Origin: Corynebacterium lowii
GTDB taxonomy: Bacteria; Actinomycetota; Actinomycetes; Mycobacteriales; Mycobacteriaceae
Direction of reading: 5' to 3'
NCBI RefSeq assembly: GCF_001412085.1
Contig: NZ_LKEV01000004.1
Span: 62,001-126,000, forward strand
Length of the DNA: 64,000 nt
Shown here: one piece after another, positions 41,945 to 54,596 of the stretch
Numbering within the stretch: position 1 is the stretch's first letter
How the letters are laid out: the number at the start of each line of letters is the position of its first letter
Translations under genes and position numbers: made by a program
Notes under the pieces: model-generated
Told to the model about the DNA's origin: nothing
The model's input: the letters and a program-made list of their open reading frames with translations, nothing else
Database searches by the model: none

Positions 41945-43312
41945 TCAGGCCTGCGGCCCCGCGTGGCGCACCATGTCCTCCCACTCCACGATCTTCTTGC
42001 GCTCGCGGCCCTCGGGCTCGCCCAGGGCGCGCTCGGCCTCGTCCAGGCGGTGCCACCCCTCCCAGGTGGTTACCGCAATGCCCTTGCCTTCGAGGAAGGC
42101 CAGGGCGGCGTCGGCAGTGGCTTTCTCCTCTGCGGGGGCGGTGAGGTTCCCGGCGGTGTAATCGGCCAGGAGCATTTCGATGGTCTCCTTGGCATCGGAT
42201 TTCGTGTTGCCGATCAGCCCCACGGGGCCGCGCTTGATCCAGCCGGTGGCGTACAGGCCGGGCACGATCTCACCCTCGGCGGCGTCGAGCACGTGGCCGC
42301 CGTCGTTGGGGATTACGGCCTTGGCGGCGTCGAAAGGCACGCCTACTACCTCGTCGGAGCGGTAGCCCACGGCGCGGTAGACGGCTTGGACGGGCCAGGT
42401 GGTGAACTTGCCGGTGCCGCGCACCCCTCCATTGCCATCGAGCTCCGTGCGCTCGGTCTTGATGGCGGCCACGTGGCCGTCCTCTCCGATGATCTCCACG
42501 GGGGACTCAAAGAAGTGAATGAAGAGCTTGTGTGGGGCACCTTTCGGGTCGCGCATGGCGTACTGTTCGAGGGTCTGGCACACCAGGTCTACGGACTTGG
42601 AGGCGCGCCGGGCCTCCTCAGATGCGGCGTCATAGTCGATATCCTCGGGATTTACCACTACCTCGATGGTGGGGGAGTGATCGAGTTCCTTGAGCTCCAT
42701 CGGGGTGAACTTGGCCTGGGCGGGGCCACGGCGGCCAAAAATATGTACTTCCTTGGCAGCGTTGGCGGCAAGGCCCTCGTAGACGTTATCGGGAATCTCG
42801 GTGACGTGAAGTTCGTCGCCGGTCTTGGCGAGTACGCGGGCAATATCGAGCCCCACATTGCCCACACCCACCACGGCTACAGATTCTGCGCTGAGGTTCC
42901 AATCGCGGGTGAAGTCTGGGTTGCCGTCATAAAAGCCCACGAACTCGCCCGCACCGTAGGATTCCGGCAGATCGGAGCCGGGAATTGGCAGGTCGCGGTC
43001 GCCGGTGGCTCCGGTGGAGAACACCACGGCGTCGTAAAAGCTCTGTAGTTCCTCCACGGTGACGTCCTTGCCCACGTCGATATTGCCCAGCAGGCGAATC
43101 TCGGGCTTATCCAGCACGTTGTGCAGGGACTTCACGATTCCCTTGATGCGGGGGTGATCCGGGGCCACGCCGTAGCGGATGAGTCCGAAGGGAGCGGGCA
43201 TGCGCTCGTAGAGGTCCACCTGCACCTCCTGATCGGACTTCACCAGGAGATCGGAGGCATAAATGCCGGCGGGGCCGGCACCCACAACGGCAACGCGGAG
43301 GGGACGGGACAT
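41945..43312 (-). CDS. fprA: Ferredoxin/adrenodoxin-type NADP+ reductase FprA
   Basis: A 455-residue FAD enzyme of the adrenodoxin reductase family that passes electrons from NADPH to ferredoxins. FAD motif: VAVVGAGPAGIYASDLLVKSD at residues 6-26; substrate/NADP part: VAVVGVGNVGLDIARVLA (about 150-167) and HIFGRRGPAQAKFTPMELKEL, then IKRGPVGLIGNTKSDAKET. Family FprA proteins reduce ferredoxin in Mycobacterium; the partner here is unknown. Start at ATG 43312 behind AAGGAAACC. It is divergent from pta with 219 bp between starts; this fprA-pta-ackA order is as I recall from C. glutamicum. Confidence 0.92.
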   Translation of the reverse strand: MSRPLRVAVVGAGPAGIYASDLLVKSDQEVQVDLYERMPAPFGLIRYGVAPDHPRIKGIVKSLHNVLDKPEIRLLGNIDVGKDVTVEELQSFYDAVVFSTGATGDRDLPIPGSDLPESYGAGEFVGFYDGNPDFTRDWNLSAESVAVVGVGNVGLDIARVLAKTGDELHVTEIPDNVYEGLAANAAKEVHIFGRRGPAQAKFTPMELKELDHSPTIEVVVNPEDIDYDAASEEARRASKSVDLVCQTLEQYAMRDPKGAPHKLFIHFFESPVEIIGEDGHVAAIKTERTELDGNGGVRGTGKFTTWPVQAVYRAVGYRSDEVVGVPFDAAKAVIPNDGGHVLDAAEGEIVPGLYATGWIKRGPVGLIGNTKSDAKETIEMLLADYTAGNLTAPAEEKATADAALAFLEGKGIAVTTWEGWHRLDEAERALGEPEGRERKKIVEWEDMVRHAGPQA

Positions 43313-43531
43313 GGCGGGTTTCCTTATCTATTCCGAGTACAGGGGATTAACTGGCAACAGTCTACTGAGGGGGCGTGGCGGCGGGAAGGCGATGGTGTTT
43401 CTCCGACGGGGGTGCGCGGGAGAATTGTGCTTCCAATTCCTCGTATCGCAGGTGGCAAGCCGGTAAAATTGTGTGGGTCATCGCTGTTTGTGCGCGGGTG
43501 AAAATAATCCGCTCCGCCAGAAAGGTTGTCT

Positions 43532-44902
43532 ATGACGCATCCTCGTTCTTTCCTGTTCACTGCCATCAACTGCCCCACCGAGGGGATAGACGTTCACACC
43601 TGGGCCACCGACCTCGGGGTGAGCGTGTACCCCCTGACGGGGGAGGCGGAAACTAACCCCACGGTGGCACGGATACTCAGTGCCGCTCCGCTTGCTCAGG
43701 GAGCGGCACTGCTGCGCGGTACGGGAAACTACCTCTTTGATGCCCAGGTGGCGGCAGCCCTCGGGGTACCGGTGGTGGCGCTTGTCGACGCCCCCGGCCC
43801 CCACGTTGACCTCGCCGTGTCCCAGATGGAGACCGCAGGCGCGGTGGTAGAGACGGCGGCCACGGCCGCAGAACTGCGCGAACTCAAGGAGATTAGCTCC
43901 TCGGCGGAGCCCTTCATGTCCGCCGAGGTCTTCGAATCCTGGTTGCTCGATAAGGCCGCGGCCACGAAGGCCCACATCGTGCTCCCGGAGGGTGAGGACG
44001 ACCGTATTCTGCGCGCCGCCGATGCGCTGCTGGCCAAGCAGGTGGCGGAACTGACGATCCTGGGGAAGCCCAAGCAGATCACCGCCCGCGCCCAGGAACT
44101 CGGTCTGGACATTTCCCAGGCTACCTTGGTGGATCACGAGGACGATCCGCGTGCAGAAGAGTTCGCCCAGGAGTTTGCGCAGTTGCGCAAGGATAAGGGC
44201 GTGACGCTGGAACAGGCGCGGGAAACCATGCGCGATATTTCCTACTTTGGCACCATGATGGTGCACACCGGCCAGGCCGATGGCATGGTTTCCGGCGCCG
44301 CACACACCACGGCGCACACCATCAAGCCGGCCTTCCAGATCATCAAGACCACCCCCGAGGCCTCGGTGGTCTCCTCGATCTTCCTCATGGTGATGCCGGG
44401 CCGCCTGTGGGCCTTTGGCGATTGCGCGGTGAACCTCAACCCCACGGCGGAACAACTCGCGGAGATCGCCGTGGTCTCGGCGCGCACCGCCGCGCAATTT
44501 GGCATTGACCCCAAGGTAGCCGTGCTCTCCTACTCCACCGGCTCCTCCGGCAGCGGCCCCGACGTGGATCGCGCCGTGGCCGCCACCGAGCAGGCCCGAA
44601 CCAGCGCCCCGGAGATCAAGGTGGATGGCCCGCTGCAATTCGACGCCGCCGTGGACCCCTCCGTGGCAGAGAAGAAGATGCCGGATTCCCCGGTGGCGGG
44701 CCAGGCCAACGTGTTCATCTTCCCCGACCTAGAGGCCGGAAACATCGCCTATAAGACGGCGCAGCGCACCGCCGACGCGCTGGCCGTGGGGCCGATTCTC
44801 CAGGGGCTCAATAAGCCGATCAACGACCTCTCCCGAGGGGCCACGGTGGCGGACATCGTCAACACCGTGGCTATCACCGCTATCCAAGCAGGAGGAAAAT
44901 AA
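43532..44902 (+). CDS. pta: Phosphate acetyltransferase
   Basis: Transfers acetyl from CoA to phosphate; with AckA it makes or consumes acetate. The 456-residue product has an N-terminal DRTGG-like region (about 1-110) and a C-terminal PTA domain (about 125-456) with [30 protein letters not shown] and [14 protein letters not shown]. The ATG at 43532 ([11 protein letters not shown]) lies 7 bases after AGAAAGG; the TTG at 43526 adds two residues. It ends in TAATG overlapping ackA by one base, so the pair is coupled. The promoter region (43313-43531) is shared with fprA. Confidence 0.97.
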   Translation: MTHPRSFLFTAINCPTEGIDVHTWATDLGVSVYPLTGEAETNPTVARILSAAPLAQGAALLRGTGNYLFDAQVAAALGVPVVALVDAPGPHVDLAVSQMETAGAVVETAATAAELRELKEISSSAEPFMSAEVFESWLLDKAAATKAHIVLPEGEDDRILRAADALLAKQVAELTILGKPKQITARAQELGLDISQATLVDHEDDPRAEEFAQEFAQLRKDKGVTLEQARETMRDISYFGTMMVHTGQADGMVSGAAHTTAHTIKPAFQIIKTTPEASVVSSIFLMVMPGRLWAFGDCAVNLNPTAEQLAEIAVVSARTAAQFGIDPKVAVLSYSTGSSGSGPDVDRAVAATEQARTSAPEIKVDGPLQFDAAVDPSVAEKKMPDSPVAGQANVFIFPDLEAGNIAYKTAQRTADALAVGPILQGLNKPINDLSRGATVADIVNTVAITAIQAGGK

Positions 44903-46095
44903 TGTCCTTTGCCCTCGTCGTGAACTCCGGTTCCTCCTCCATCAAGTTCCAGTTGGTTGATCCCACCAAGGACGCCACCGAGGATCCCTTTGTGAGCGGC
45001 CTGGTGGAGCAGATTGGTGAGGAATCCGGCAGGATTACCCTCAAACACCAGGGAGAAAAACATGTGGTGGAAGAGGAGATCCCCGACCACGCCGCGGGAT
45101 TAAAGCACGTCTTTGAACTCATGGAGGAGCACGGCTGCGGGCCGAAGCAAGTGGATGTGGTGGCCGTGGGGCACCGCGTGGTGCACGGCGGAATCCTCTT
45201 TTCCGGCCCCGAGCTGATTAACGATGAGGTGGTGGAGATGATCCGCGACCTCATCCCCCTGGCTCCGCTGCACAACGGCGCCCACGTGGCAGGCATGGAG
45301 GTGGCCCGCGACCTCCTGCCGGATATTCCACACGTGGCGGTATTCGATACCGGCTTCTTCCACACCCTGCCCCCGGCGGCCGCGCTCTATGCCATCAATA
45401 AAGACGTGGCTATGGAGAACGGCGTGCGCCGCTATGGCTTCCACGGCACGAGCCACGAGTACGTATCCCAGCAGGTGCCCGAACTCCTGGGGCTGCCCGC
45501 CGAGGCCGTCAACCAGATCACGCTGCACCTGGGCAACGGAGCCTCCGCGGCGGCGATCGAGGGGGGCCGCGCGGTGGATACCTCGATGGGCCTGACCCCG
45601 CTGGCGGGCCTGGCGATGGGCACCCGTTCCGGTGATATTGACCCCAGTATCGTGTTCCACCTACACCGCCAGGCGGGCATGAGCATTGATGAGCTCGATG
45701 AACTGCTCAATAAGAAGTCCGGAATCAAGGGCCTGGCGGGGGTCAATGACTTCCGCGCCCTGCGGAAGATGATTGAGGATGAGGACGAGGACGCCTGGCT
45801 GGCCTATAACATCTACATCCACCAGCTGCGTAAGTTCATCGGGGCCTACATGATCGCCCTCGGGCGCGTGAATGCCATCACGTTCACTGCGGGCGTGGGA
45901 GAGAACGACGCCGCCGTGCGTGCCGACGCCCTCGCCGGGCTAGAGGCATATGGTATTAAGGTCGATCCAGAGAAGAACACCCAGCCCAGCGAGGTTGCCC
46001 GCGAGATTTCCACGGATGATTCCGCCGTGAAGGTCTTTGTGGTGCCCACCAATGAGGAGTTGGCCATCGCTCGCTATGCGGTAGCTTTCGCTTGA
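44902..46095 (+). CDS. ackA: Acetate kinase
   Basis: Phosphorylates acetate or makes ATP from acetyl phosphate. The 397-residue protein has [55 protein letters not shown] and [17 protein letters not shown], all acetokinase signatures. The ATG shares one base with the pta stop and lies behind AGGAGG. Downstream, a 76-bp gap precedes a group of accessory genes; in C. glutamicum, from memory, ackA is followed by pknG. Confidence 0.98.
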   Translation: MSFALVVNSGSSSIKFQLVDPTKDATEDPFVSGLVEQIGEESGRITLKHQGEKHVVEEEIPDHAAGLKHVFELMEEHGCGPKQVDVVAVGHRVVHGGILFSGPELINDEVVEMIRDLIPLAPLHNGAHVAGMEVARDLLPDIPHVAVFDTGFFHTLPPAAALYAINKDVAMENGVRRYGFHGTSHEYVSQQVPELLGLPAEAVNQITLHLGNGASAAAIEGGRAVDTSMGLTPLAGLAMGTRSGDIDPSIVFHLHRQAGMSIDELDELLNKKSGIKGLAGVNDFRALRKMIEDEDEDAWLAYNIYIHQLRKFIGAYMIALGRVNAITFTAGVGENDAAVRADALAGLEAYGIKVDPEKNTQPSEVAREISTDDSAVKVFVVPTNEELAIARYAVAFA

Positions 46096-46171
46096 TCTGT
46101 AGAGGTAGCCTTGGCCCCGGCGAGGCGTTATCCTGAGCCGGAAAATGTTTCCCATCTCAGGAGCCCCCGCT

Positions 46172-47530
46172 GTGGCAGAGTTCCCCTACACTCCGCAAAC
46201 GTCCGTGCACTTGGCCGCCCCCGGCATGGCCACCATGCACTCAGATGCTCAATCCTCCGACGCTACTCCGCTGCCCGGTCCAGGCGCTCGACCGTGGAAT
46301 GTGTCCACCGTGGATCTTGGAGGGTCTTGTCCGACCGTGCTTTGTGGTAGTGATGGCTTTGTGCAAGTTCTGGTTACGCAGCGGATTGGTTCGGAATTGA
46401 CCTTCCTGCGCCCCAAGATCGTGGTGCTCGACCCCGCTACCGGGGCCGTGCTCGGGGAATTAGAGATAGCTAAGGGAGCGTTGCTAGGCGGAGTCTATGC
46501 CTTCCTCGATGCCGCTGACCGCATGGTGCTGGTAGACGGTACCAATACTCTCATGCGCGTTGCCCACGACCCCACAGGCTCTCGCCTGTGGGTGGAGGAG
46601 CGCCTGGATCTCACCCGCTTTTTGAACCGCCGGGAGGGCGATCAAGTGGTGGGGTTGGTGCCCGATTGGAGTGGGCGTGTATGGGTGGCCTCTGGCCAGG
46701 GGCAGGTGGCGGTGGTGGAGGAATCCACCCGCACCCTGCATGCCCTTTCTTTAGGGGAGGGGGAGCGCATTGATAACTCCATCTCCGCGGCCCCTGAGGG
46801 AGTGTGCGTGATTACCTCCCGGGCCATTTACCTGCTTGATGCTGAGCCGGGCCAGGCACCCGAGGTGAAGTGGCGTCGGGAGTATGACGCCGGCTCCGCG
46901 CGCAAGCCAGGTCAGCTTTCCTGGGGTTCCGGAGCCTCCCCCACTTTCTTTGGCCCCCAGGGCAGTGATTATGTGATGCTCAGCGATAACGCCGATGAGC
47001 AGGAAAAAGTGCAGGTGCACCGCACCGCTACCGGCGAGCTGGTGGGTGAGGCCGGGCTCTTTACCCCCGGTGCTTCTGGCACGGAAAACTCCATGATCGG
47101 TGTGGGGAACATGATTATCGGGGCGTCGAGCTATGGCTACCCCTACCCGCGCTACCCGGAAAACGCCGGGGAATCCGTGCCCAAGGAAGCCCCCTTCGCA
47201 CCGGGCATGGAGCGCTGGGACGTGGTGGACGGAGGCCTGCGCAATATCTGGAAGCGCGACGATCTCTACTCCTCCGCCGTACCCCGCCTTTCCTGCCCGG
47301 ACGGCCTGGTGTACACCTGCGAGCGACGCCCCGGAGCACTCGGCAATGGCGTGAAGATTCACGCCGTGGCTATCGACGCCGCCACGGGCGACACCGTGCA
47401 TGAACAGCAACTACCCGGCCTGGTGACCTTCTTTGGCGTGGACACCTTGCAGATGGTGGGCACTATTAGCCCCGGTGGGGTGTGGTGGCAGGGAACTATC
47501 GGCGGCGTTATCCGAATCGCTGCGGCATAG
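46172..47530 (+). CDS. Beta-propeller-like protein, unknown function
   Basis: A 452-residue protein, probably a six- or seven-bladed beta-propeller: repeated blade-type strands (VVGLVPDWSGRVWVASGQGQVAVVEEST, GLVYTCERRPG) with Trp, Gly and Asp. It resembles SMP-30 or quinoprotein-type propellers in style only. No catalytic motif is recognised, and there is no clear signal peptide. The start at GTG 46172 (MAEFPYTPQTSV) is chosen for AGGAG eight bases upstream; ATG 46145 adds nine residues. It is followed 13 bp later by a Tat-exported protein gene; both may be an accessory operon inserted between ackA and pknG. Confidence 0.7.
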   Translation: MAEFPYTPQTSVHLAAPGMATMHSDAQSSDATPLPGPGARPWNVSTVDLGGSCPTVLCGSDGFVQVLVTQRIGSELTFLRPKIVVLDPATGAVLGELEIAKGALLGGVYAFLDAADRMVLVDGTNTLMRVAHDPTGSRLWVEERLDLTRFLNRREGDQVVGLVPDWSGRVWVASGQGQVAVVEESTRTLHALSLGEGERIDNSISAAPEGVCVITSRAIYLLDAEPGQAPEVKWRREYDAGSARKPGQLSWGSGASPTFFGPQGSDYVMLSDNADEQEKVQVHRTATGELVGEAGLFTPGASGTENSMIGVGNMIIGASSYGYPYPRYPENAGESVPKEAPFAPGMERWDVVDGGLRNIWKRDDLYSSAVPRLSCPDGLVYTCERRPGALGNGVKIHAVAIDAATGDTVHEQQLPGLVTFFGVDTLQMVGTISPGGVWWQGTIGGVIRIAAA

Positions 47531-47543
47531 AGAGGAAAGAAAC

Positions 47544-48059
47544 ATGGATCGCAGAAACTTTCTGAAACTCGGTGCCGTGGCGGTAGCGGTGGGGGCGATG
47601 AGCACCCTGCCAGCCATGAGCGCGGCGGCGCGGGAGAATAGTGCTGGCATTGCTGGCACCCGCTTGGACCTGGTGGCCGAACCTACCTCCGAGGGTGGGG
47701 TGCTCACCCTGCTGCGCCTGAGCAACGGCGGGCAGCGCACCCTGGAACAGGGAGAAACCCTGCACGTGGTGGCGCGCAGCCTCGACGGAGCGGGCCTGGT
47801 GGACCGGCACGGGGTGATCGCTCCCACCGACATGCAGGGGCAGGTGAGCGAGGGGCGCTGGGAGATCGCGTTGCCACAGGCAGTGGCACCGGGCGAAGCG
47901 GTGGAGGTGCCGCTGACCTGGACGCGCGCAGCGCTGCCGCCCCTGAGCAGTTCGGCCGGTGCAGACGGGCCGCTGCGGGTGCAGGTCTTTGCCAGCCTCG
48001 TGCTGAGCGACGAGCCCTTCCACGAGGTGCAGTCCCCCGAGGTGCTGGTGGAGATTTAG
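47544..48059 (+). CDS. Tat-exported small protein, unknown function
   Basis: A 171-residue protein with a Tat signal (MDRRNFLKLGAVAVAVGAM, likely cleaved near SAAARE). The mature 140 residues are a beta-rich domain (LDLVAEPTSEGGVLTLLRLSNGG, GETLHVVARSLDG) without cysteine; I do not recognise a family, although an Ig-like beta sandwich is plausible. Start ATG 47544 has AGAGGAAAG in front; the 47433 start runs across the previous gene. It is 13 bp after the propeller gene, which suggests one operon, perhaps a folded enzyme-plus-partner exported set. Confidence 0.75.
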   Translation: MDRRNFLKLGAVAVAVGAMSTLPAMSAAARENSAGIAGTRLDLVAEPTSEGGVLTLLRLSNGGQRTLEQGETLHVVARSLDGAGLVDRHGVIAPTDMQGQVSEGRWEIALPQAVAPGEAVEVPLTWTRAALPPLSSSAGADGPLRVQVFASLVLSDEPFHEVQSPEVLVEI

Positions 48060-48325
48060 AAGGGGCTGGTCTAGGGGGCATCCTTGTGCTCCACGATTCT
48101 CCGCGTTCCATGAGGAAAAGACGGTTATGGAGCATGTGAGGGTGAAGCGGTTTCTTGGTTTTGGGTTTTCACCTGTCTATATAAGGTGTGTCTACAGTAA
48201 GCAACTTGACATGCTCGAACCTAGGTTTCGAGATTCTTGAGCGTATCTGGCTTGAAGCAGGGGGATCTTTCAAAATTTTTTCTTTTCCGCTTGACAGAGT
48301 TGGAATGTCAGGTATGTTGAGAGTC
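48060..48325 (+). promoter_or_regulatory. Intergenic region and putative promoter of the AT-rich cassette
   Basis: No gene is seen. Base composition falls abruptly after about 48170. TTGACA (48291-48296) and TATGTT (48313-48318) with a 16-bp spacer form a promoter candidate; a start near 48325 would make the following ATG (48326) leaderless, which agrees with the absence of a ribosome-binding site there. A start for this frame at 48188 is rejected. Confidence 0.5.
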
Positions 48326-48730
48326 ATGAGGAAGACATTCTTGTTTCTATCCGTACTAGGACTTCTTGGATTTGCCTCACCGGCCCTAACGGCAAGTGCC
48401 GAACCGGAATATAGTGAAGATGGAGACTTTTCTTATGATGAGACCATCTCAGCCGGGGAATCCTTGAAAATTGAAGAGAATAATTGGGATTCTATTTCTG
48501 TAGAACGGGAAGGTGTTTCTTTTAGAAGTGCCGGAACTCTTGCCCCTGCATGTGTAAATGCTGTGGCGGAGAAGGGGTTCGTTCAAGTTTATAACAATTG
48601 CGGATTTGACGTTAGGGTCAAAGTTGCTTTTGCCTATGTTCCGGACACCTCTTGTCACCTTGTTGTTGATGGGACTCGCCATAATATATCTACGGCTCGC
48701 GGACGTATCGACAGGGTTGAATTATGTTGA
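48326..48730 (+). CDS. Secreted protein resembling tendamistat-type alpha-amylase inhibitors
   Basis: A 134-residue protein with a Sec signal peptide (cleavage expected near ASAEPE). The mature part has an acidic N-terminal stretch and a C-terminal 65-residue domain with four Cys. Their spacing is 16, 18 and 24 residues (CVNAV...NNC, CGFDVRVKV...SC, CHLVV...LC), against 16, 18 and 28 in tendamistat (C11-C27 and C45-C73). NNC followed by VRVKV fits too. The Trp-Arg-Tyr amylase-contact motif is absent (EKGFVQ at that place), so inhibition of amylase is not predicted. Base composition is far more AT-rich than flanking genes, which suggests transfer. The start at 48326 is leaderless. Confidence 0.7.
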   Translation: MRKTFLFLSVLGLLGFASPALTASAEPEYSEDGDFSYDETISAGESLKIEENNWDSISVEREGVSFRSAGTLAPACVNAVAEKGFVQVYNNCGFDVRVKVAFAYVPDTSCHLVVDGTRHNISTARGRIDRVELC

Positions 48731-48984
48731 ATGGTATTAAAATGGGGAAACGGATAATTTTTCCGCGATTGGCATTTTTGTCTATGCTGATGTTATTGGT
48801 TACTATCGGTATAGATCCACCAGGTGCACATGCTCTAGATAATAATTTATTCGAATATGAGCATTCTTGTCGTGCTGCTTTGAGTGAGCATAGAAAAAAT
48901 CCTAAGCTCAAACAATGGGCTATGGGGGCAGATTGTCACTGGCATCCTGAACTTGGTAGAAATGGGATGTGGTACTTGTACTGA
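48724..48984 (+). CDS. Small secreted two-cysteine protein, unknown function
   Basis: An 86-residue protein (or 80 from ATG 48742) with a signal peptide (FLSMLMLLVTIGIDPPGAHALD, cleavage near AHA). The mature product is about 48 residues, with two Cys (HSCRAAL, ADCHWH), rich in His/Trp/Tyr, and ends abruptly in GMWYLY. The start overlaps the previous stop by seven bases. It is AT-rich like its neighbours. The abrupt end suggests either a small secreted peptide or a truncated larger gene. No family is recognised. Confidence in expression is moderate. Confidence 0.55.
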   Translation: MLNGIKMGKRIIFPRLAFLSMLMLLVTIGIDPPGAHALDNNLFEYEHSCRAALSEHRKNPKLKQWAMGADCHWHPELGRNGMWYLY

Positions 48985-49005
48985 TTGAGTAATATATAAG
49001 GGGAC

Positions 49006-49458
49006 ATGATGGAAGAGTTTCCTGATGGCTACTACTCTAGGATAGAGGAGTTTGTGGTTAAATATAGGAGCGTTCTTGATGATCTGAAAATATCCACCTT
49101 TCCCTTGACCGCAAAAGGGTTCAAATCTGGCGATTTGAAAAACATAGATTTTCCTTCAGACCTTCTTCTTGAAATTAAAGACCTAAAGGAATTTAACGGA
49201 GCTAAAAAGCAATCGCTAATGGCCTATGTGATCGGCTCATGGTTTTTGGAAAATGTTTCAGGCCATTGGTGTTTTGCGCCTATGATGAATGAAAACCCGG
49301 AAATATATTTTAAATTCGGAATAGGGGTGGCATTTTGCGATGGTAAAAATATAGTAAACGTATCCGGCATCTCTTCTGATGTAATGCAAGGGGAGGATAT
49401 TGAATTTATTGGGGAATTGCTAAAATCCAATGTTAAATTGGCCAATGATTGCAAATAG
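49006..49458 (+). CDS. Cytosolic protein of the AT-rich cassette, unknown function
   Basis: A 150-residue protein without signal peptide or membrane segment, mildly acidic, with mixed alpha/beta pattern (SRIEEFVVKYRSVLDDLKIS, IKDLKEFNGAKKQSLMAYVIGSWFLE, WCFAPMM). Start ATG at 49006 or 49009 follows AAGGGG. It is 21 bp after the two-cysteine protein and shares its AT-rich composition, so the three form one unit. Cytosolic partner proteins next to small secreted proteins are often immunity proteins; that is an inference from layout only. No domain is recognised. Confidence 0.65.
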   Translation: MMEEFPDGYYSRIEEFVVKYRSVLDDLKISTFPLTAKGFKSGDLKNIDFPSDLLLEIKDLKEFNGAKKQSLMAYVIGSWFLENVSGHWCFAPMMNENPEIYFKFGIGVAFCDGKNIVNVSGISSDVMQGEDIEFIGELLKSNVKLANDCK

Positions 49459-49532
49459 GGCATTTGTGCAATCATTTATTGTTTTTCATATCTGCATGAT
49501 AAATTTTCTGTAAAATCAGTAAACCCCTTGCC

Positions 49533-53030
<3,498 letters not shown>

Positions 53031-53034
<4 letters not shown>

Positions 53035-54542
53035 AGGTACTCCTGCAAACGCGGCCGAATACCCAGCACCACCGCCACAATAGAACCGAGCGAGAGCAGC
53101 AACACCGATACGGAGACCAGCGTGGTGGCCCCCAAACCATCGCGGATAAAGGAACGCATGGTGGTACGCGATTGGCCGATGAGCTCGCCGAGGGCTTCAT
53201 CCAGATCGTTAAAGGCACCCGCCGTGGTGGGGGATTGATCGCTGTGCTCCGAAGTGTTCGTGGTCAGGCGCAGGGCCTCGGAAAACTCCCCGGAGCGCAG
53301 ATCGCTCACGAGGTGGGCGTGGGCCTCCTCCCATTGGCTGAGCGCGGTGCGCGCGGAGTCCAGTGCCTCCTGGGAGTGTTCCTTTTTCCGGTGCTGCGCG
53401 TTTTCCACGTCATCGAGGGCGGAGCTCAGTGCGCGGGCGGTTTCCTCGAAGGAGGAGTTCGTATCCTCAATGCTCTGGCGGCGCACCAGGGCCAGGGTTT
53501 CCGTGGTGCGCGCCTGCTGCGCGGAAATCCGGGAGGTGGTGAGCGAATCCCAGGGCAGCGCCGCCTGCTCAAAGCTGCGGTTACCGGCCTGCCAGGTGGC
53601 AAAGTTTGAGCCGGAGACCCACAGGATAGCCAGGAACATCATGGCGGTGGCGGCCAAGAATCCCTTGTTGAGGCGGCGTCGAGTAATGCGCCACAGCCAC
53701 CACTGCGCGATGAGCAGGAAGATCACGGCGGCGATCAAGCCGGAAAGCGGCACCCATTGCGGGCGCATGGCCTGATACTGCTGGGCGGAAACGTTATGGC
53801 TGGCGCGATCAAAGATCGCGGAGGCGTCCTCCAAAATCTCATCGCGCATGAGCGCGGAGGCCTCCGCCATATAAGAAACGCTCACGGGATTGCCCTGGCG
53901 ATTATTGGACCGCGAGGTTTCCACCAGGCCTGCGTACACGGGGAGTTGGCGCTGCACCCTGGCGATGAGTTCTGCCGCCTGGGCGTCCTCGCCAATGCCG
54001 GCCGCCACCTCGGAGGCGGCGGTGGAGGCGCGGTCGAGCGCCTGGTAATACGTGCTGAGGGATTCCTCCGGCATCACCCCGGATTGCACCATGCCCGTGG
54101 TGGCCATCGTATCGGCCAGGGAAAGGGAGGTGTAGAGGTTATGCGCCGCGGAGCTCGTGGGCTCGGTGGTATCGAGCATTTCTGTGAGGGATTGCTGCCG
54201 GGCGGCGGAGTAATCGCTCATGGAATATCCGGCGGCAAAGATGGCGGCGGCCAGAATGATGGTGAGGGTGACCATTTTTCCCGGCGTGGTGGAGATGAAC
54301 CGCCAGATCACCCGCGCCCGGTAGAGCGGCCCGGAGGAGGCGGTAATCCACCACGTTTTGAGGGAGTTGCGCGGGGTGGATTCGGTATCGTCCACTCGAT
54401 CCAGCCAGTGATCCTCGGTATCGTGAGGCAGTTCCGAGGAGTTGAACAGGGGAGCCTTGCGCTTGGCTAAGGCTCGTTCCCAGGGTCCGCGCAGCCGCTG
54501 GCGCAGGTATCCCTTGGGGGAGTGTCCCGCATCACCAGTCAT
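53031..54542 (-). CDS. glnX: Transmembrane signalling protein GlnX
   Basis: Membrane protein of 503 residues that links GlnH to PknG. Four hydrophobic segments are seen: about 85-105 (MVTLTIILAAAIFAAGY), 262-280 (LSGLIAAVIFLLIAQWWLW), 293-312 (LAATAMMFLAILWVS) and 478-500 (TTLVSVSVLLLSLGSIVAVV). Two large helical extracytoplasmic loops lie between them, each suitable for contact with GlnH. The basic, polar N-terminus is cytoplasmic. It is the first gene of the glnX-glnH-pknG operon and overlaps glnH by four bases. It starts 54 bp from the divergent Nudix gene. Confidence 0.92.
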
Positions 54543-54596
54543 TTCTTTAGGATAACGCCTGAGCCCACGGTCTGGCTAGCACTAGGCTGGTGAGGC

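Noticed and set aside
48188-48325. N-terminal extension of the inhibitor-like gene from the start at 48188.
   Set aside because: The signal peptide starts at 48326; the extension has no ribosome-binding site and contains the promoter-like TTGACA.
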